From Monosporascus cannonballus (taxonomy: Eukaryota > Ascomycota > Sordariomycetes > Xylariales): DNA of 64,000 bases. The stretch lies in contig QJNS01000323.1 in assembly GCA_004154925.1 (NCBI GenBank), forward strand, positions 1 to 64,000, read 5' to 3'. The translations under genes were made by a program, and so were the position numbers. Position 1 is the stretch's first letter. Each line of letters starts with the position of its first letter. Shown in pieces: positions 34,401 to 47,159 of the stretch. The notes under the pieces are model-generated. The model worked only from the letters and a program-made list of their open reading frames with translations, made no database searches and was not told the origin of the DNA.

Positions 34401-36244
34401 TACGTACGATAACCGGCCGGTAAATTGCGAAAATTTAAAAAAATTAATTACCTAAAATACGTATTATTTTAATTAGAAAAAAAAATAATCCTTAAATATA
34501 TAAAAAGGTATTTAGATTATAAAACCGGGTATATGAACGTAATTTATTATTACTGCCATAAGGCCATAAAAATTAAATATATACCCGTTAAAGGAGATAT
34601 TCTAAAAAGCCGAAAAAACTTATTTATAAAATTATAAAAGAATACGATTCTAGAAGGCCGTTAAATAATTTTTTACTAAAAGAAAATAGATTTTAAAATA
34701 TATATAAATATATATCTATATATTTAATAAATATAATTAGCTTTAAAAATGTAAGGCCGATTTTATCGTACGAAATAATTAATAATTTAAAACAGTCTAT
34801 AGCAATATATATATAATTATTTTCGTTAAAAAATTGTTTTAAATTTTAATCGTTATTATAATTAAATTCGATTTAAAGCTTAAATAATATAACGGTATAA
34901 ACGCCATTATAAATATTAACTTATTTTACGAAATATACATAAAAAAACTTTTGAAATACTCATAACGTAATAAAGTTTTTCTAATTAAAAAGGTTTTATA
35001 TAAATTAAGGGAATTATTTTTATTATAACTAAAGGTTTTTATTAAAATATTTAAAAAATTAAAACTTAATTCCGTTTTTTATGAACCTTATTATTTTATT
35101 TGTTAAAAAATGTTTATTTTTTATAGACGATATTATTATAACTTATCGCAAAGAAAATCAAAATCATAGTAATAAATGAATCTAATAAATATAAAAACGG
35201 TATACCTTAATAAAAAATAAAAAATTATAATAGTTTTTCGGTATCGAAATAATTAAAAATAAATTTAATAAGACAATTTAATTATTTTGATTTAACTTTA
35301 TAAATAAGGTAATTAACTTAATACTTAAAAAAATTAAATAACCTTTTAAAAATACCTATAATTAGCATTAAATTATTGCCAAATTTTAATTTAAATTATT
35401 TAGACTTTGTTAATAAATATTAGAAACAAATCGGTTTTAATTTTTTTTATAATAATTAATACGTAACCTAATATATTTTTTGCGATATTCCGATTTGCCC
35501 GATTTAACTTAAACCTTAACGACATATATTATAAAATTGCTAACCAAATTATGTTATATTTAATTAGAATTAAAATATTAACTTTATAATTCGGAGGTAA
35601 ATATTTATTAAATATTTAAAATAATGTTTTTTTTGCGGATAATACGATTAACCGAAAAAATTCCTAAACTTACGTTATAAAATTATTTGGAAAAGTAATT
35701 AAATAACGGGCGAATAAATAAAATATAATAATTATTTTTATAACAAAACCGGAATTATTATTTTTTTATATGAGTTATAAAAGAAATTTTATTTAATTTT
35801 CGATTAATTAAAAAATTAAGAAATACCTTAAATATAAAACCGTTAAATATATAATGCAATAATTAATAAATTATACGGTTTATTAACGTTAATATTACTT
35901 TATTAATAACAAAATTACAGCATATATATATATATAATTACTAATTACGATAAGCCGTAAAGAAATTTTGATTAAAATAGATTATATGCTTATAAACTAT
36001 ATATTAGCTAACAGTTTAACGAAAACTTTATTACGCAAACTTTTTAAATATTTTAAAGAATAACTAGGATTAATAAATATTACGGAAACCCCCGATTAAC
36101 GAAAAAACGTTCCGCAAAAGATTTCAAAAAAGGAATTAGCTAATTAAGAAAATTTAATCGCCGGAGAAGAAATAAAATAAATAATTGTGGCTCTAAAAGT
36201 TATAACAATTAATGCCGTAAATATTTTAAGGTATTAAAGGGGTA
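31406..36244 (+). pseudogene. Cop2 gag-pol relic
   Basis: Extremely A+T-rich with stops in all frames. The only motif I can support is the reverse-transcriptase active site LFFIDDIII at 35114-35140 on plus, in the position expected about 1.3 kb from the 3' end of a Copia element. Limits are set by the LTRs. Confidence 0.6.
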
Positions 36245-36407
36245 TATCGGTTAGCAGGGGGTGCTTTAGCACCTTATATACGGAAGATTTCCTTTAATTG
36301 GAATATATATATTCCAGAACTAGATCACTTTAAAGTGCAGTGCGCGTTCTAAAGCACCTGCAACTAGTTATCAATACATATACAACTGATGTCCCTTATA
36401 TCTGACA
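36245..36407 (+). repeat. Cop2 3' LTR
   Basis: 163 bp. The inner start is mutated (TATCGGTTAGCAGG) and the outer end is clean (CCCTTATATCTGACA), the mirror image of the 5' LTR. Confidence 0.88.
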
Positions 36408-38727
36408 CCTCCACCAATACCCCATCCCCCCAACGCACTACCCCACAACCGCGTTACGCGTTAATCCACTTACTGATTTTTTCCCCTATAAAAGAAATCT
36501 TAATACCATGTTTAAAAAATTAAAAAAAATTATCTTATTCCTTAAAATCTGCGCTTTCGAACAATATGCAACTTTCGGCTTAATTTCGTATAAAACAAAT
36601 AATTAAAAAGATAAAACTTAAAACATCCTTACATTGAAATTTTAACAGTTACTAAATAAATAAACGGTATATATTATATTGTATTTAAAATATATTGACG
36701 AAAATAAAGGTTAATTAAATTCGTTAAAAATATTAATGATTTAGAAAAAACTTTAAACTATTAAATTATCGTATAAAGTTAATTAAGTTATATGTTATTT
36801 TATACGTAATTTCGTTTATACGTATAACGTTTTTTAATTAAATATCAATAACTTTAAATAGTTAAGAACAAGTTAAGTAACTTGATTTTTACGTTATTAT
36901 TTTAAAATTAAGATTTTTAAAGATATAATAATCGATTATAAGTGTTTAAATAGTATTTTCTTAAATCTTACTAATATTCTATGCGGTTATCTTATTTAAC
37001 CGGAAGTTAAGTGTTATGGCTGCACCATACCATCACGCTACCAGGGCAAAAGATCGGTGAAATGATCGCAATTATGGCAATTATCCTGGTGCTTACAGCT
37101 GCATATATACTGGAGCTCTTACAGGTGACCAGATCGTAACATCTTGCTCCTCCACTTAGGGCTTGGCCTCCAAGCCTAGGGATACCCACTCGACGATAAG
37201 GGACACCTAAACCTTATCGGCGGGATTTGCAATAGCTGCCTAACTCTCAAGGCCTACCCCGTACTTGCCTTATTATACGTTACGAAAAAAAACCCTTATA
37301 AGTAATATCTAGAACTTAAATTTAATCCTAATAATATTATTTATTATGTTACGATTATAATATTATAATTATATTATATCATTATGTTATTAAGGCAAAA
37401 ATTTAATAAAATAATTATTTTAATATTTATAATTATATATATATTATAGTTTTTACGGATAACCAGGCCGTAATATTAAGATTATTAAATAAAGAAACAA
37501 ATATAACGCGGACAAAATTAAAATAATAAAAAATATAAGTAAAAACTTTTTAATTTTCGAAAAAGCGTTTTAAAAAGGTGCATTATTATAATTATTTATA
37601 TTAATATTAATAAATTTTGGTTATTATTTTTCGTAATATTTAATAATATTAACGTATAATAATAATAATTTGCTAAATTGGATATTAAAATATATAAAAA
37701 TTAATATTTTACTTTATTAAAAAACGTCTAAACGAATACCGAAATCGTGCTAAAGTAATTTCGTAAAACTTTTATTTTTTTTATATTAAGTCTAAAAATC
37801 TAAACAAATAAAAGTTATTAATAATTAACGGCTATAATAGTTATATTACTGAAAGATTTATATAAATATATTTTAAAAATAAGATATATATTAATTTTTG
37901 CTTATTTAGATTTTTTTAAACTTTTTTAAGTTTTTTAATATCAATATATTTATTAATTTAGAAAATGTTTCGTTACTAGTTTCGAAAACGTTATGAAGAG
38001 TTAAATTTTGAAATTACTAATAAAATTAACTTTCCTCAACTATTTTTACAAATACAGAAAAGAGTCATAATAATTTCGCAAGATATTATAAAATTTAAAA
38101 AAACGATAAATTTGCGTTTTATTAATAAAGCCAAAGTATTAAATAATAAATAATTTAACGTAAAGAAAACGAAAAGAATATTTATTCGAAAATCGATTAG
38201 TACCTTAAAACGCTTTAATTTTCTTATTTAGATAACTACTTTAAATATTAAAACGTCTAAACTATTTAAAAAAATTAACCCAATTCGAAAAACCCTTCAT
38301 AAAAATTAATTTAATATGTGAAAATCTTATCTTAAGTTTTTTATTTTCCAAGTTCGCTAAGGCTTTTAATAGTAAAACTATTATGTTTATAGCTGTTAAA
38401 ATTTGTAATAATTAATTAATTGCAGCCGTTAAAAGTGCAAAACTTAAAATACGCAAAAACGTATATTTCAAATTACATAAGAATTTCGAAGAAATAATTT
38501 CGGTTAAGAAAGTAAAAGTAGAGCTAAAAGCCTTTATAAAAGAACGCTTTATCGTTACTTGATAAAATCAATAGCAAAATAAATCTTTCGAAAGCAAAAA
38601 AAGAATAATAAGATAAAATTGAATTATAGTATTATAAGTTTTAATTAATATGGAATTAATTAATTAAATAATTGTTAAAATATTATAACTTATATAAAAC
38701 GTTTATTATCACGATAGCTTTAAAATG
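36408..38727. other. A+T-rich stretch with a short normal-composition island
   Basis: 36408-36500 and about 37000-37270 are of normal composition; the rest is RIP-like A+T-rich sequence with no recognised protein trace. The island begins TGTTATGGCTGC at 37013 and includes GATCGTAACA at 37132-37141, so its ends resemble TG..CA LTR termini, but no target duplication fits. A GGCTTGG-CCT-CCAAGCC hairpin lies just after it, near 37154-37170. No gene is seen. Confidence 0.4.
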
Positions 38728-39098
38728 TATAACAGCTAAACGGTTTAACTAGCTATTAAATCTAAGTCGTACGGATTTATATTAGCAAAAATATTATACA
38801 AATTTAAGTAATAAATATAATAACTGGTTACGTTTCGTAATATTAAATGCATTTTAAGTAACGAAATATTATATTATAAACTGTTATTATTTAGATAATA
38901 AAAATAACAAACTTATATAATATGTAAAATTTCATCTTTTTATTAAATTTTAAACTTATTATAGATTCAAATTTATTAAATACGATTAATTCTGTATAGA
39001 TTTATTTGGATCTTGATATTAAAAAAGATTTAAATTATGTAACATTTCTATATAGATTCGATCGTTTCTATAACCCGGTTTTGGTCTCGATTATAAAA
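38728..39098 (-). repeat. Gyp3 left LTR (3' LTR)
   Basis: About 371 bp from TATAACAGCTAAACGG to ATTATAAAA, with the shared CGATTT immediately inside, as in Gyp1 and Gyp4. Confidence 0.72.
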
Positions 39099-39109
39099 CG
39101 ATTTCCTTT

Positions 39110-39825
39110 TTCTTAAAATATTTATTTTTAAATATTTATTTCTAATAAGTTTTATTTTATCATACTAGATCGTATCATTAACCGCAAATTTAGTAATCGT
39201 TTTAATTAAAAAGAAAGCTTAAAATCTCTAGCTGTTTATATTATTAAATTTGGTTTTAAAATAATATGGTATATGCCGTATATTGAAAAAAATTCTAAAG
39301 ATTAAATAATTAAAAAAGGTTCGTTATTACAACGAATATACGAAAATTTATCGCCGTTATAATAATTTCGGCGTTCCGTTCGACTTTTTACGTCGTATTA
39401 AGGAAAAAGAATCGCTTAAATCGAAAGAAATTCGTCGCTGAGAAGACTTTTTTGAAGTTTTAATAAACGGTAAAAAAGAACCTAGCGCAAAAGTAATTTA
39501 ATATTAACCAAATTATTAGTTATTTTCTTTATTTACAGCGTTAAAAAAAGTTGTACAAAAAATGAGAATCGTTAGTCGTAAGCTTTAATTAATAAACGAA
39601 TTGAAAAAATAGAAACGTACAAAAGCCGAAGTTATTATAGCTACTTTTTCCGTTAATCTTTTCGACCAGTTTTTTTGCCGAAAACCTCGATTAAGAAATT
39701 ATTTTTAGCGATCTCGATGCTGCTAATAAAAGTTCTTTAGCAGGCGTAAGGTATTTATAAGGTTTTTTTTACAAATTCTTAGATATTCTCGAAATTTGGA
39801 TACTGTTTTTATTTAATTAAGTATT
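39110..39825 (+). pseudogene. Gyp3 opposite-strand ORF relic, frameshifted
   Basis: Same place and direction as the relics in Gyp1 and Gyp4. The second half of the cluster is readable as Y-NE-Y-TKIYRR-Y (Y-x2-Y-x6-Y), followed by FGVPFDFLRRIKEKESLKSKE and further charged, coiled-coil-like sequence. The first half is in another frame (Y-MP-Y), so an indel has broken it. Confidence 0.5.
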
Positions 39826-40146
39826 AGATAAATCCATTTTTTATACAGAAGATTTCTTTACCTTGTTTATAATTTTATTTTCTGTTTTTACATTTTATCG
39901 TCTCGTATAAATCTTGATATTATTTATTATTAATTTAAGTAAAAAACTACGAAGAACTAAATAAAGTTTAAATTTTAATAGAAAATTTAATTAATAAATA
40001 TTTTTTTAAGATTTTCTTAGGAATTTTTATAACTCGATATATTTAAAATCGAATATGTTATCATATTTCTTTTGTTCAAATATTCTATAATAAGATAATT
40101 TTTTTTTCTAAAAAGTTAATCTCTTTAATCTTTTTATTATAATATT

Positions 40147-40267
40147 AAATTGGGGTCGGGGAGAATTGGTCTTGATCAATGCGGGTAACCATTTTATATC
40201 ACGATACGGAATGGGATTATCGAAATGAAAAAGTTAGTCCGATTGTATTACTGGTGTTAAACCTTAA
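40147..40267. mobile_element. Left part of a 279-bp insertion inside Gyp3
   Basis: Starts after AATATT (40141-40146), which recurs at 47160-47165 and may be its target duplication. It is nearly free of RIP, unlike Gyp3 on one side and Gyp4 on the other. First bases AAATTGGGGTCGGGG. Gyp4 interrupts it at 40268. Confidence 0.55.
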
Positions 40268-40643
40268 TATGACGGCTATACGGTTTAACCAACTATTAAA
40301 CCTTAAGTCAACGGGTTTATATTGGCAGAAGTATCATGGGAATCTGAGCAATAAATACAATAATCGTATTACGTCTCGTAATGTCAAAAGTACCTTAAGT
40401 AACGATATAATATTGCAAACTAATATTATTTAAATTATAGAAATAATAAGCATATATATTTTTTTCCTTTTTAGTTTAATTATTCGTAATTATATTATTA
40501 GTAATAATTACGATTATTTGGGATTATTTTTAATTATTAATAATTACTGGCTTAGCAGTGATCATTATTACGTAATCCGAGAAATGGCCCGTATGCTCCC
40601 TGCTTAACCGTTTCTTAAGGCCGGAACTTGTCAGGTCGTAATA
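40268..40643 (-). repeat. Gyp4 left LTR (3' LTR)
   Basis: 376 bp from TATGACGGCTATACGG to GGTCGTAATA. The first 150 bp or so is nearly clean, and RIP increases toward the interior. Confidence 0.9.
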
Positions 40644-40730
40644 CGATCTCCCTCTCCTTCAAATCTTGCTTTTAAGATTTCTTTTCTTTTTTTTTCGTTT
40701 AGTAAATATCCCTTTTTTTTGTTTTTAATT

Positions 40731-41405
40731 ATATCGTTTCGTATTTTTAAAATTCGTCGTGTTCCTCGTTCCTCTACCGTTTATTGTATTAACCTCGTAA
40801 AAGCCTTTAACGAATTTGGTTACGAAATTATGTTTTGCTCTTATTATTTTTCGAAAAACATAAGGTATAAAATATTGGAAAATTTTTTAAGGTATAGGGA
40901 ATATATTAATTAAGATCGATCCTATAATAATACCGGTATACACATTTTTTCTTTATAAAATATTCGTCGTAAATATTAATATTTGGAACGTAAAAAAACG
41001 TTTATTAAAGAATAATTATTAAAGTTTTAACGGTTTTACTTCGAAATTTAACGTAAATATTAAAAAAAAATAAAACTTTTTTTGTTTTATTTGTTGACGT
41101 AAGCAAAAAACGTTAATTTATTCGAAAGGTATTCCTATAATATAACGTAAATTTTAATTATTAAACGAATTACAAAAAATAAAAATATCGGAAATAAAAA
41201 TAGTTAGAAGTTACCGTTACGGCTGCCACGTCGGCATATATCGCGGCCGATTGGCCTAATATCCCGGTTACCGACTAGTTGGTTATTAATTGGAACGCGT
41301 CCGTCGTTGCTGGTGAAAGTTTTTTAATAGGCGTTTGGCGTTAATAAGGTTCTTAGCAGATTTTTAGGTATTTTCGAAATTTGGATACTTTTTCCATTTA
41401 ATTAG
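40731..41405 (+). pseudogene. Gyp4 opposite-strand ORF relic (Zn2Cys6-like plus coiled coil)
   Basis: Plus-strand frame from ATA at 40731 (SFRI follows, compare SGRI elsewhere), open to 40914. At 40836-40925 it reads C-x2-Y-x6-Y-x8-Y-x2-Y-x6-Y, one cysteine still intact (TGC at 40836) and five tyrosines. This is the spacing of a Zn2Cys6 cluster and has exactly the same 90-nt length as in Gyp1. It is preceded by RSSTVYCINLVKAFNEFGYE and followed by charged sequence (LERKKTFIKE) and a conserved tail with WPNIPVTD near 41250. The end is at the TAG near 41405. Confidence 0.65.
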
Positions 41406-44400
41406 GTATTCGGTAAATCTATTTTGTTTTCGTATATGAAATATTTTCTTTATTTCGTATATTTATTCGTCTTTTATTTTTACCTTATTTTATGCCGTAT
41501 ATATTGTGATTATATTTGCTGCTAATTCGAATAAGAAAATATGAAAAATTACATAAAATTTAACTTTTGGTGGAAATTTTAATTAATAATTATTTTCTAA
41601 GATTTTCTTGGCGATTTTATAAAGACCGATATATTTAAAATCAAATTTTTTGCTAGGTCTTTTTATTTCAATGTTTTTGGTAATAAAGACAATTATTTCC
41701 CCTTTTTTAAAAATTAATTTTTTTACCTTTTTCTAATTATAATATTTAATTATTTAGTTCCATATGAATTCTAATTCTATTTTTATTTTTTAATGTAGTT
41801 ATCATAATTATTTTAACGTAAAAATTACTTTAATATTAATTGGACCATTATTACGTATTTCTTTACAAATTTTTAGAATAAAATCAAAATTTGCGTTTAT
41901 AAGTATTATCTTAATATTTTCGTAAGAGCTAATATTATAAATTAGCTATATAATTTGTAATTTTTTAACCTAGCTATTCTGTTTATAATTAATATAATAT
42001 CGTAAATAAATTTTTAAAATTTAATTCATTTATTTTATTTATTTATCCGTTTAAAGTTTAAATAAGTTAAATAACTTATAATTTAAGCCGATTTATATTA
42101 TTAGGCTTTGTTAAAACTTTAATACGAAAATTAGTTTTTTATTTAATATAATTTTCATAAGTAATCCGTATTTGCTAAAAATATATTTAAAAAAAATATA
42201 TATTAATTGTTCGGCGTTTATATTTTTCTAATATAATAAAAAATAAAAGACTTTCGTAAATCGGTCGACGATTACGAAAATATTATTATAATATATTTCC
42301 GTATTTAAATTTTCTAATATAAAAAATTTAAAAATAAAATCGAATGTAATTAAATATTATAATTCTCCGTATAGCATATGTCGTCGAGCCTTTACTTTAA
42401 CGCAAATATCGTATTGCCGTATAATTTTCTATATTATTAATTTTGTTCCAGGAAAAAAAATATATACATTAAAATCGCTTTAGGGTTTTATAGATCCTTA
42501 GATATCTATATAACTAATATTCGTATATTTTTCGTACTAGACTTTTCTGGTATTTTTTTGGAACTTGCATTTTATCCGTTCTTTGATTTTCTGGAAAACC
42601 GTCGTTATACTGCTAAATCCTTTAATGCATATCGGAAAATATTGTCCGAATTATCGTAATTTATCGTAAGTATAAATATCTTTTTATAAAAATATCAAAA
42701 ATTATATGGCTAACTTTAACCAATTTTTTTCGAGGTTTAATTGCTTATTTAAAGTATTTGTTTTACCGTTTTTTAATCTTTTTTTATAAATAATAACGAA
42801 ATCGAAATTCGTTAATTTTTCTGTATATTTTAATTATTATCGTATAAGCTTTTTAGTCGTAATAAATCGGGTAAAACTTTAATAATCCGTATAAACCTTA
42901 ATCTGATATAAATTTCCTTTTAAGAAATATTTAAATTTTCGAAATGCTATAATAATAACCATAAATTTCTTATTTAAAATACCGTAATTAAGCTTGGTTC
43001 TTTTTAATTTGTATGAAAAAAATATAATAAGGTGCAATTTGCCTTAATTATTTCGTTATCCGATTATTACGTTTAACGCGTAATCCGAAATATCGGTTTC
43101 TAGTTTAACGGAGCGGTTTGGATCGTATATAATTAGTATTAATTTGTTAAGAATTATATCCTTAATATTTTAAAACATCTTTTCCGTATTTGGCGTCCAT
43201 TTGAATTTTTTTTTCGTAAGATTCGTTAGAAATATAGTTATTTTATTAAAATTTCGAATAAATTCCTTATAATAATTGGCGCATCTAAGGAATGCCTGTG
43301 CCTTTTTAATTATTATTAGCGTTTGCCATTTAGTAATTGTAACGATTTTCTTAGGGTTTATCCTAATATGCCCTAGGGTAATAATATATTCCAGATATTT
43401 TATTTTCTATATATAAAATTAATTCTTTTTTACGTTAACAAATAACTTTACGTTCTGTAAAGCTTAAAAACCTTTATAAACGTATTTTGCATATGCTTTT
43501 TCTGTTTTTAAAAAGATAAGAATATCGTTAAGATAGCAAACGACAAAAATATCAAGGTATTTTCGTAATACGTAATTAATTATTCGCTGGAAGGTTATTA
43601 GTACCTTCGTAAATTCCATTAGCGTAACTAAATATTTAAATAATTTATATTTCGTCCTAAAAATTATTTTCCATTCGTATTTTTTCTTAATCCTAATAAG
43701 GTTATATTTATTTCTAAGATTAAATATTATAAATTATTTAGTTTTATAATGTTAGTTTTTTATTTCCGTAATTAAAGGTAGTAACGTTTAATTTTTAATA
43801 ATAATATTGTTTAATTATTAATAATTAATTATAAGTTGTAGTTTTTTATTTTCTTTAATAAGAAAAATATTAAACATCCTGTTAATAACTTCGAAAATCA
43901 AATTTATTCTTTTTATAACTGATTTTCCAGGTATTTTTTAAAAATATATAATTCGTTTTTATTAAAGTTATAAATAAGATAAAACTTTGTCGAAAATCCT
44001 TTTTTAAGGATTATTTCGTAATCCTATTCGCTATATTTTAATAATTTCGTATTAAATTCCTTTTTAAAAAGCTACTTATATTTATAATATTATAATAATA
44101 TATTAAGTAGATTTTCTAATTCCTTAGGCGGTTATTCTTATTATTTTAAATTATTATTTAATTATTTTAATTTCGTTTTAATAATAATAACGATACGTTA
44201 TATTTTTTCAATACTCGTTTTTTGTGTATTTTATCCTTTTAAGTAATAAGGTATTTATCGTCTCCTTATGCCTGTATTTGTTATTATTATCGATCGAATA
44301 TTAAAATCTTAATTTTCTTTTTATTTATTAATAAGAAATAAAATAAATTTTACCTAATTAATTTTTTTATTAATCAAAATTCCGTACTGGCATATCCATA

Positions 44401-46620
44401 ATAATCCTATGATTATATCGTAATTCCTAAATAAAATAATATCGAAATTAACCCTTTAATATTATTTTTTAACAAAAATCTCGAAGTAATTAATTTTGCG
44501 TATAAGTTTCCTATTATCGTAAGCAAATTTCTAATTTTCGGCATTTGTCGTTATATAGGGTTTTAATTTATATTTTCATAATAATTTAAGCTTATTAACC
44601 ATATCCGGTATAATATAATTCCCGCCTAGAGTTCCGTAATTTATTATTACAGTATATTAATACATTCCGATTCGTATTTCCAAAATAATAAAGTTATTAA
44701 CGTTTTCTATCGTTACGTTTAAAGCCTTTTTTGGGAATTCTTTTTAATTCCTCTAGGTTTTGTTATTTTGCAGCTTTTTTATAAATAACCTTTTTTTTAA
44801 TTTATATTCGAATCTATTAAGTTTGGCTTATGTTTTTTCGTTTAACGCATTAAGTTGCTATAATTATCGTTATTCCCGGCATACTATTTCTTCCAATCGT
44901 ATTAATTGTTTTTAATTCTTTTATAATTTTCTTTCTCATCGAATAAATTGTTTTTTTATGTTTACAATTATAGCCTATTATACGTTATTTTAGTTATCGT
45001 TCTAAAGTGTTTCTATAAATTAACATATTTCTTTTTTAATAATTTTCCTTTTTTAAGGATCCATAATATATACCAATTAAAAATAAAAATCCGTAATAAT
45101 TTTCTAACAGTATTTCTTTACCGTACGTTAAATTAACTCCTTTTCTGTTTAATAGTTATATTATTTATAATAACAAAAGAGGTTTTTTTACGGGCATTAC
45201 CTTCCTTTAGGCTAACTTTTTACCTCGGCCAACTGCTGGATATCTCCTGGGGCTATGGTTCGAAACTGTCGATACCATTATTTATCGTTTTTATTATTTC
45301 CGATACGGTTTGGAAAATCGAATCCTTTATAATATATACGGGTAATTCTTTTAAAAATATGTTGCTTTTATTTTTCGTAATCGGGATATTTTCGTTGTCG
45401 ATAATATATAATATACATTTTGCCGTATCGATTAGGTATTCCGAAATAAACTTCTTTTATCCAGTTTTAATATTCGTATAACCATTTTTATAATGCTTTT
45501 TGCTATGCTTGCAATATTTATTAAGCCAGTTTTCTGGCTTCTCGCATTTTTCGTTAAATATTTTATCGTAATAGTTCCCGTTAGATTTTTTGTCGTAAAT
45601 TTAATATATATTTGGCTTAAATTATGTTAATAATTTTACTATTATTTCTTTGGTTATTTTTAGATTATTTCTTTAATATAGAGATCCAGTTATCCTATTA
45701 TGGCTTTTTAATTTCTTTATACTTATAAGTTTTATATTCCATTTTGCCATAATTAAAGTACTTAATTTGGTTCTAATCTTATCTGTAAGTAACGCCGAAT
45801 TCCATAAGTCCTGGCGCCGTTTCGTAAGAAGTAAGAGGTACGTCTCGTTTTTTCCCCTGGTTAGATATGTTATATCCCGAACGTAAAATATATTATTTTT
45901 TTTCTTATTATTTTTTAAATTATTAGTTATTACTTTTAATTACCTTTATAATATACTAGTCCAAAGTAATTAATCGTTTAATCCGAATAAATTTATTTTT
46001 TATATTATTTTTTAACCCTTTATAAAACATATTAATAAGGGCGTTAACCTTATTATATCCTTATCTGGCTTTAACCGTAAAACCTTTAAATATTACGGCG
46101 TATTTGGATACAGATCTTTTTTATCGGAATTACAAAATTTATTAAGCCGTAAATCGTTCTTTATCCGGATTGCCGAAATTATTACGTATTTTATTTTCGA
46201 AATTAATATAAAATAAAAAAATCTTATTAATAAAATCTTCCCGATCCGGCTTTTTTATTTCTAAGAAATTTCTTATAATAGGCCTAAATTAATTAACCGC
46301 ATTTTCTATTAGGTATGTTCTTACTATTAGGACTATATCCGTTAAATCGCTAAGGTTTAAAAAAGGAAAATAATTTCGTACCTAAATTAAGAAAATCTAA
46401 AGGTTATTTTTTTTATTATAAGGTCCTAACTTTTTAAATTTTATACGAACGAAAAAAAGTTATATTAGTAATATAATCTTAAATTATCAAAATTTTTTTC
46501 TAATTCCCGAATTCGAATTTAAAATTGCTAAATAAAGGTTTTTTAAATACTGGTTAATATTTTAATAATATTAAATATTACTTAGAATTTAACGGTACTT
46601 TTAAATAAAAATTTGTAACG
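41406..46620 (-). pseudogene. Gyp4 gag-pol relic
   Basis: Minus-strand pol with stops. The clearest trace is YLDIFVVCYLNDILIF around 43524-43570, the Gypsy reverse-transcriptase palm motif with the first of the two aspartates now asparagine. Layout parallels Gyp1. Limits are approximate. Confidence 0.65.
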
Positions 46621-46996
46621 TATAACGGTTATACGGTTTAACCAATTATTAAACCTTAAGTTAACGGGTTTATGTTAATAAAAATATCGTAAGAATTTAA
46701 GTAATAAATATAATAATCGTATTATTTTTCGTAATGCCAAAAATATCTTAAGTAACGATATTATATTGCAAATTAATATTATTTAAATTATGGAAATAAT
46801 AAGTATATATATTTTTTTCCTTTTTGGCTTAATTATTCGTAATTATGCCGTTAGTAATAATCACGATCATTTAGGATCACCTTTGATTACTAATGATCAC
46901 TGGCTTGGCAGTGATCACTATTACGTGATCCGGGAGGTGGCCCGTGTATTCCCTGCCTGACCGTTTCTTGAGGCCGGAGCTTGTCGAGTCGTAACA
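46621..46996 (-). repeat. Gyp4 right LTR (5' LTR)
   Basis: 376 bp from TATAACGGTTATACGG to GAGTCGTAACA. The outer 140 bp is unmutated (GATCACTGGCTTGGCAGTGA), while the inner part is A+T-shifted. Confidence 0.9.
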
Positions 46997-47001
46997 CTTA
47001 A

Positions 47002-47159
47002 TAACTCAAAATAACAGAAAATGTACTAAGTGGCAATGGATGGCTGATAATGCCTAGGAGTTGAACCCATGGCGAAAAAGAACTTCTTAATATATATACG
47101 AGACTCGGGCTTTCTAATCAGCCGAGTCTGATCATAGGTGTAACACCTCGCCCCACTTC
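47002..47159. mobile_element. Right part of the 279-bp insertion inside Gyp3
   Basis: Nearly unmutated. Read on minus it starts GAAGTGGGGCGAGGTGTTAC, an imperfect inverted match to its other end. It has a stable hairpin GACTCGG...CCGAGTC (about 47101-47129) and then GGGTTCAACTCC (complement of 47057-47068), which fits the Pol III B-box pattern. No full tRNA can be folded. It could be a SINE, a MITE or a small solo LTR. Confidence 0.55.

Larger units (their letters stand above)
31243..36407 (+). mobile_element. Cop2: Ty1/Copia-type LTR retrotransposon, RIP-mutated
   Basis: 5165 bp with 163-bp direct LTRs (31243-31405 and 36245-36407) and target duplication CCTCC (31238-31242 and 36408-36412). 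A purine tract (TAAAGGGGTA) precedes the right LTR, so the sense strand is plus. The reverse-transcriptase trace LFFIDDIII at 35114-35140 corresponds to the Copia YVDD box. Its LTRs match those of Cop1. Confidence 0.9.
40268..46996 (-). mobile_element. Gyp4: Ty3/Gypsy-type LTR retrotransposon nested inside Gyp3
   Basis: 6729 bp with direct LTRs of exactly 376 bp (40268-40643 and 46621-46996) and target duplication CTTAA (40263-40267 and 46997-47001). A purine tract on minus (GAAGGAGAGGGAGATCG, complement of 40644-40660) borders the left LTR, so the sense strand is minus. The RT active site on minus at 43524-43535 reads YLND within VVCYLNDILIF. It carries the opposite-strand Zn2Cys6-like ORF relic on plus. 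It is less mutated than Gyp3, in keeping with a later arrival. Confidence 0.92.

Noticed and set aside
47049..47152. Candidate tRNA on minus inside Gyp3
   Set aside because: A T-arm-like segment and an anticodon-like hairpin are present, but no acceptor stem pairs. Treated as part of a small insertion instead.
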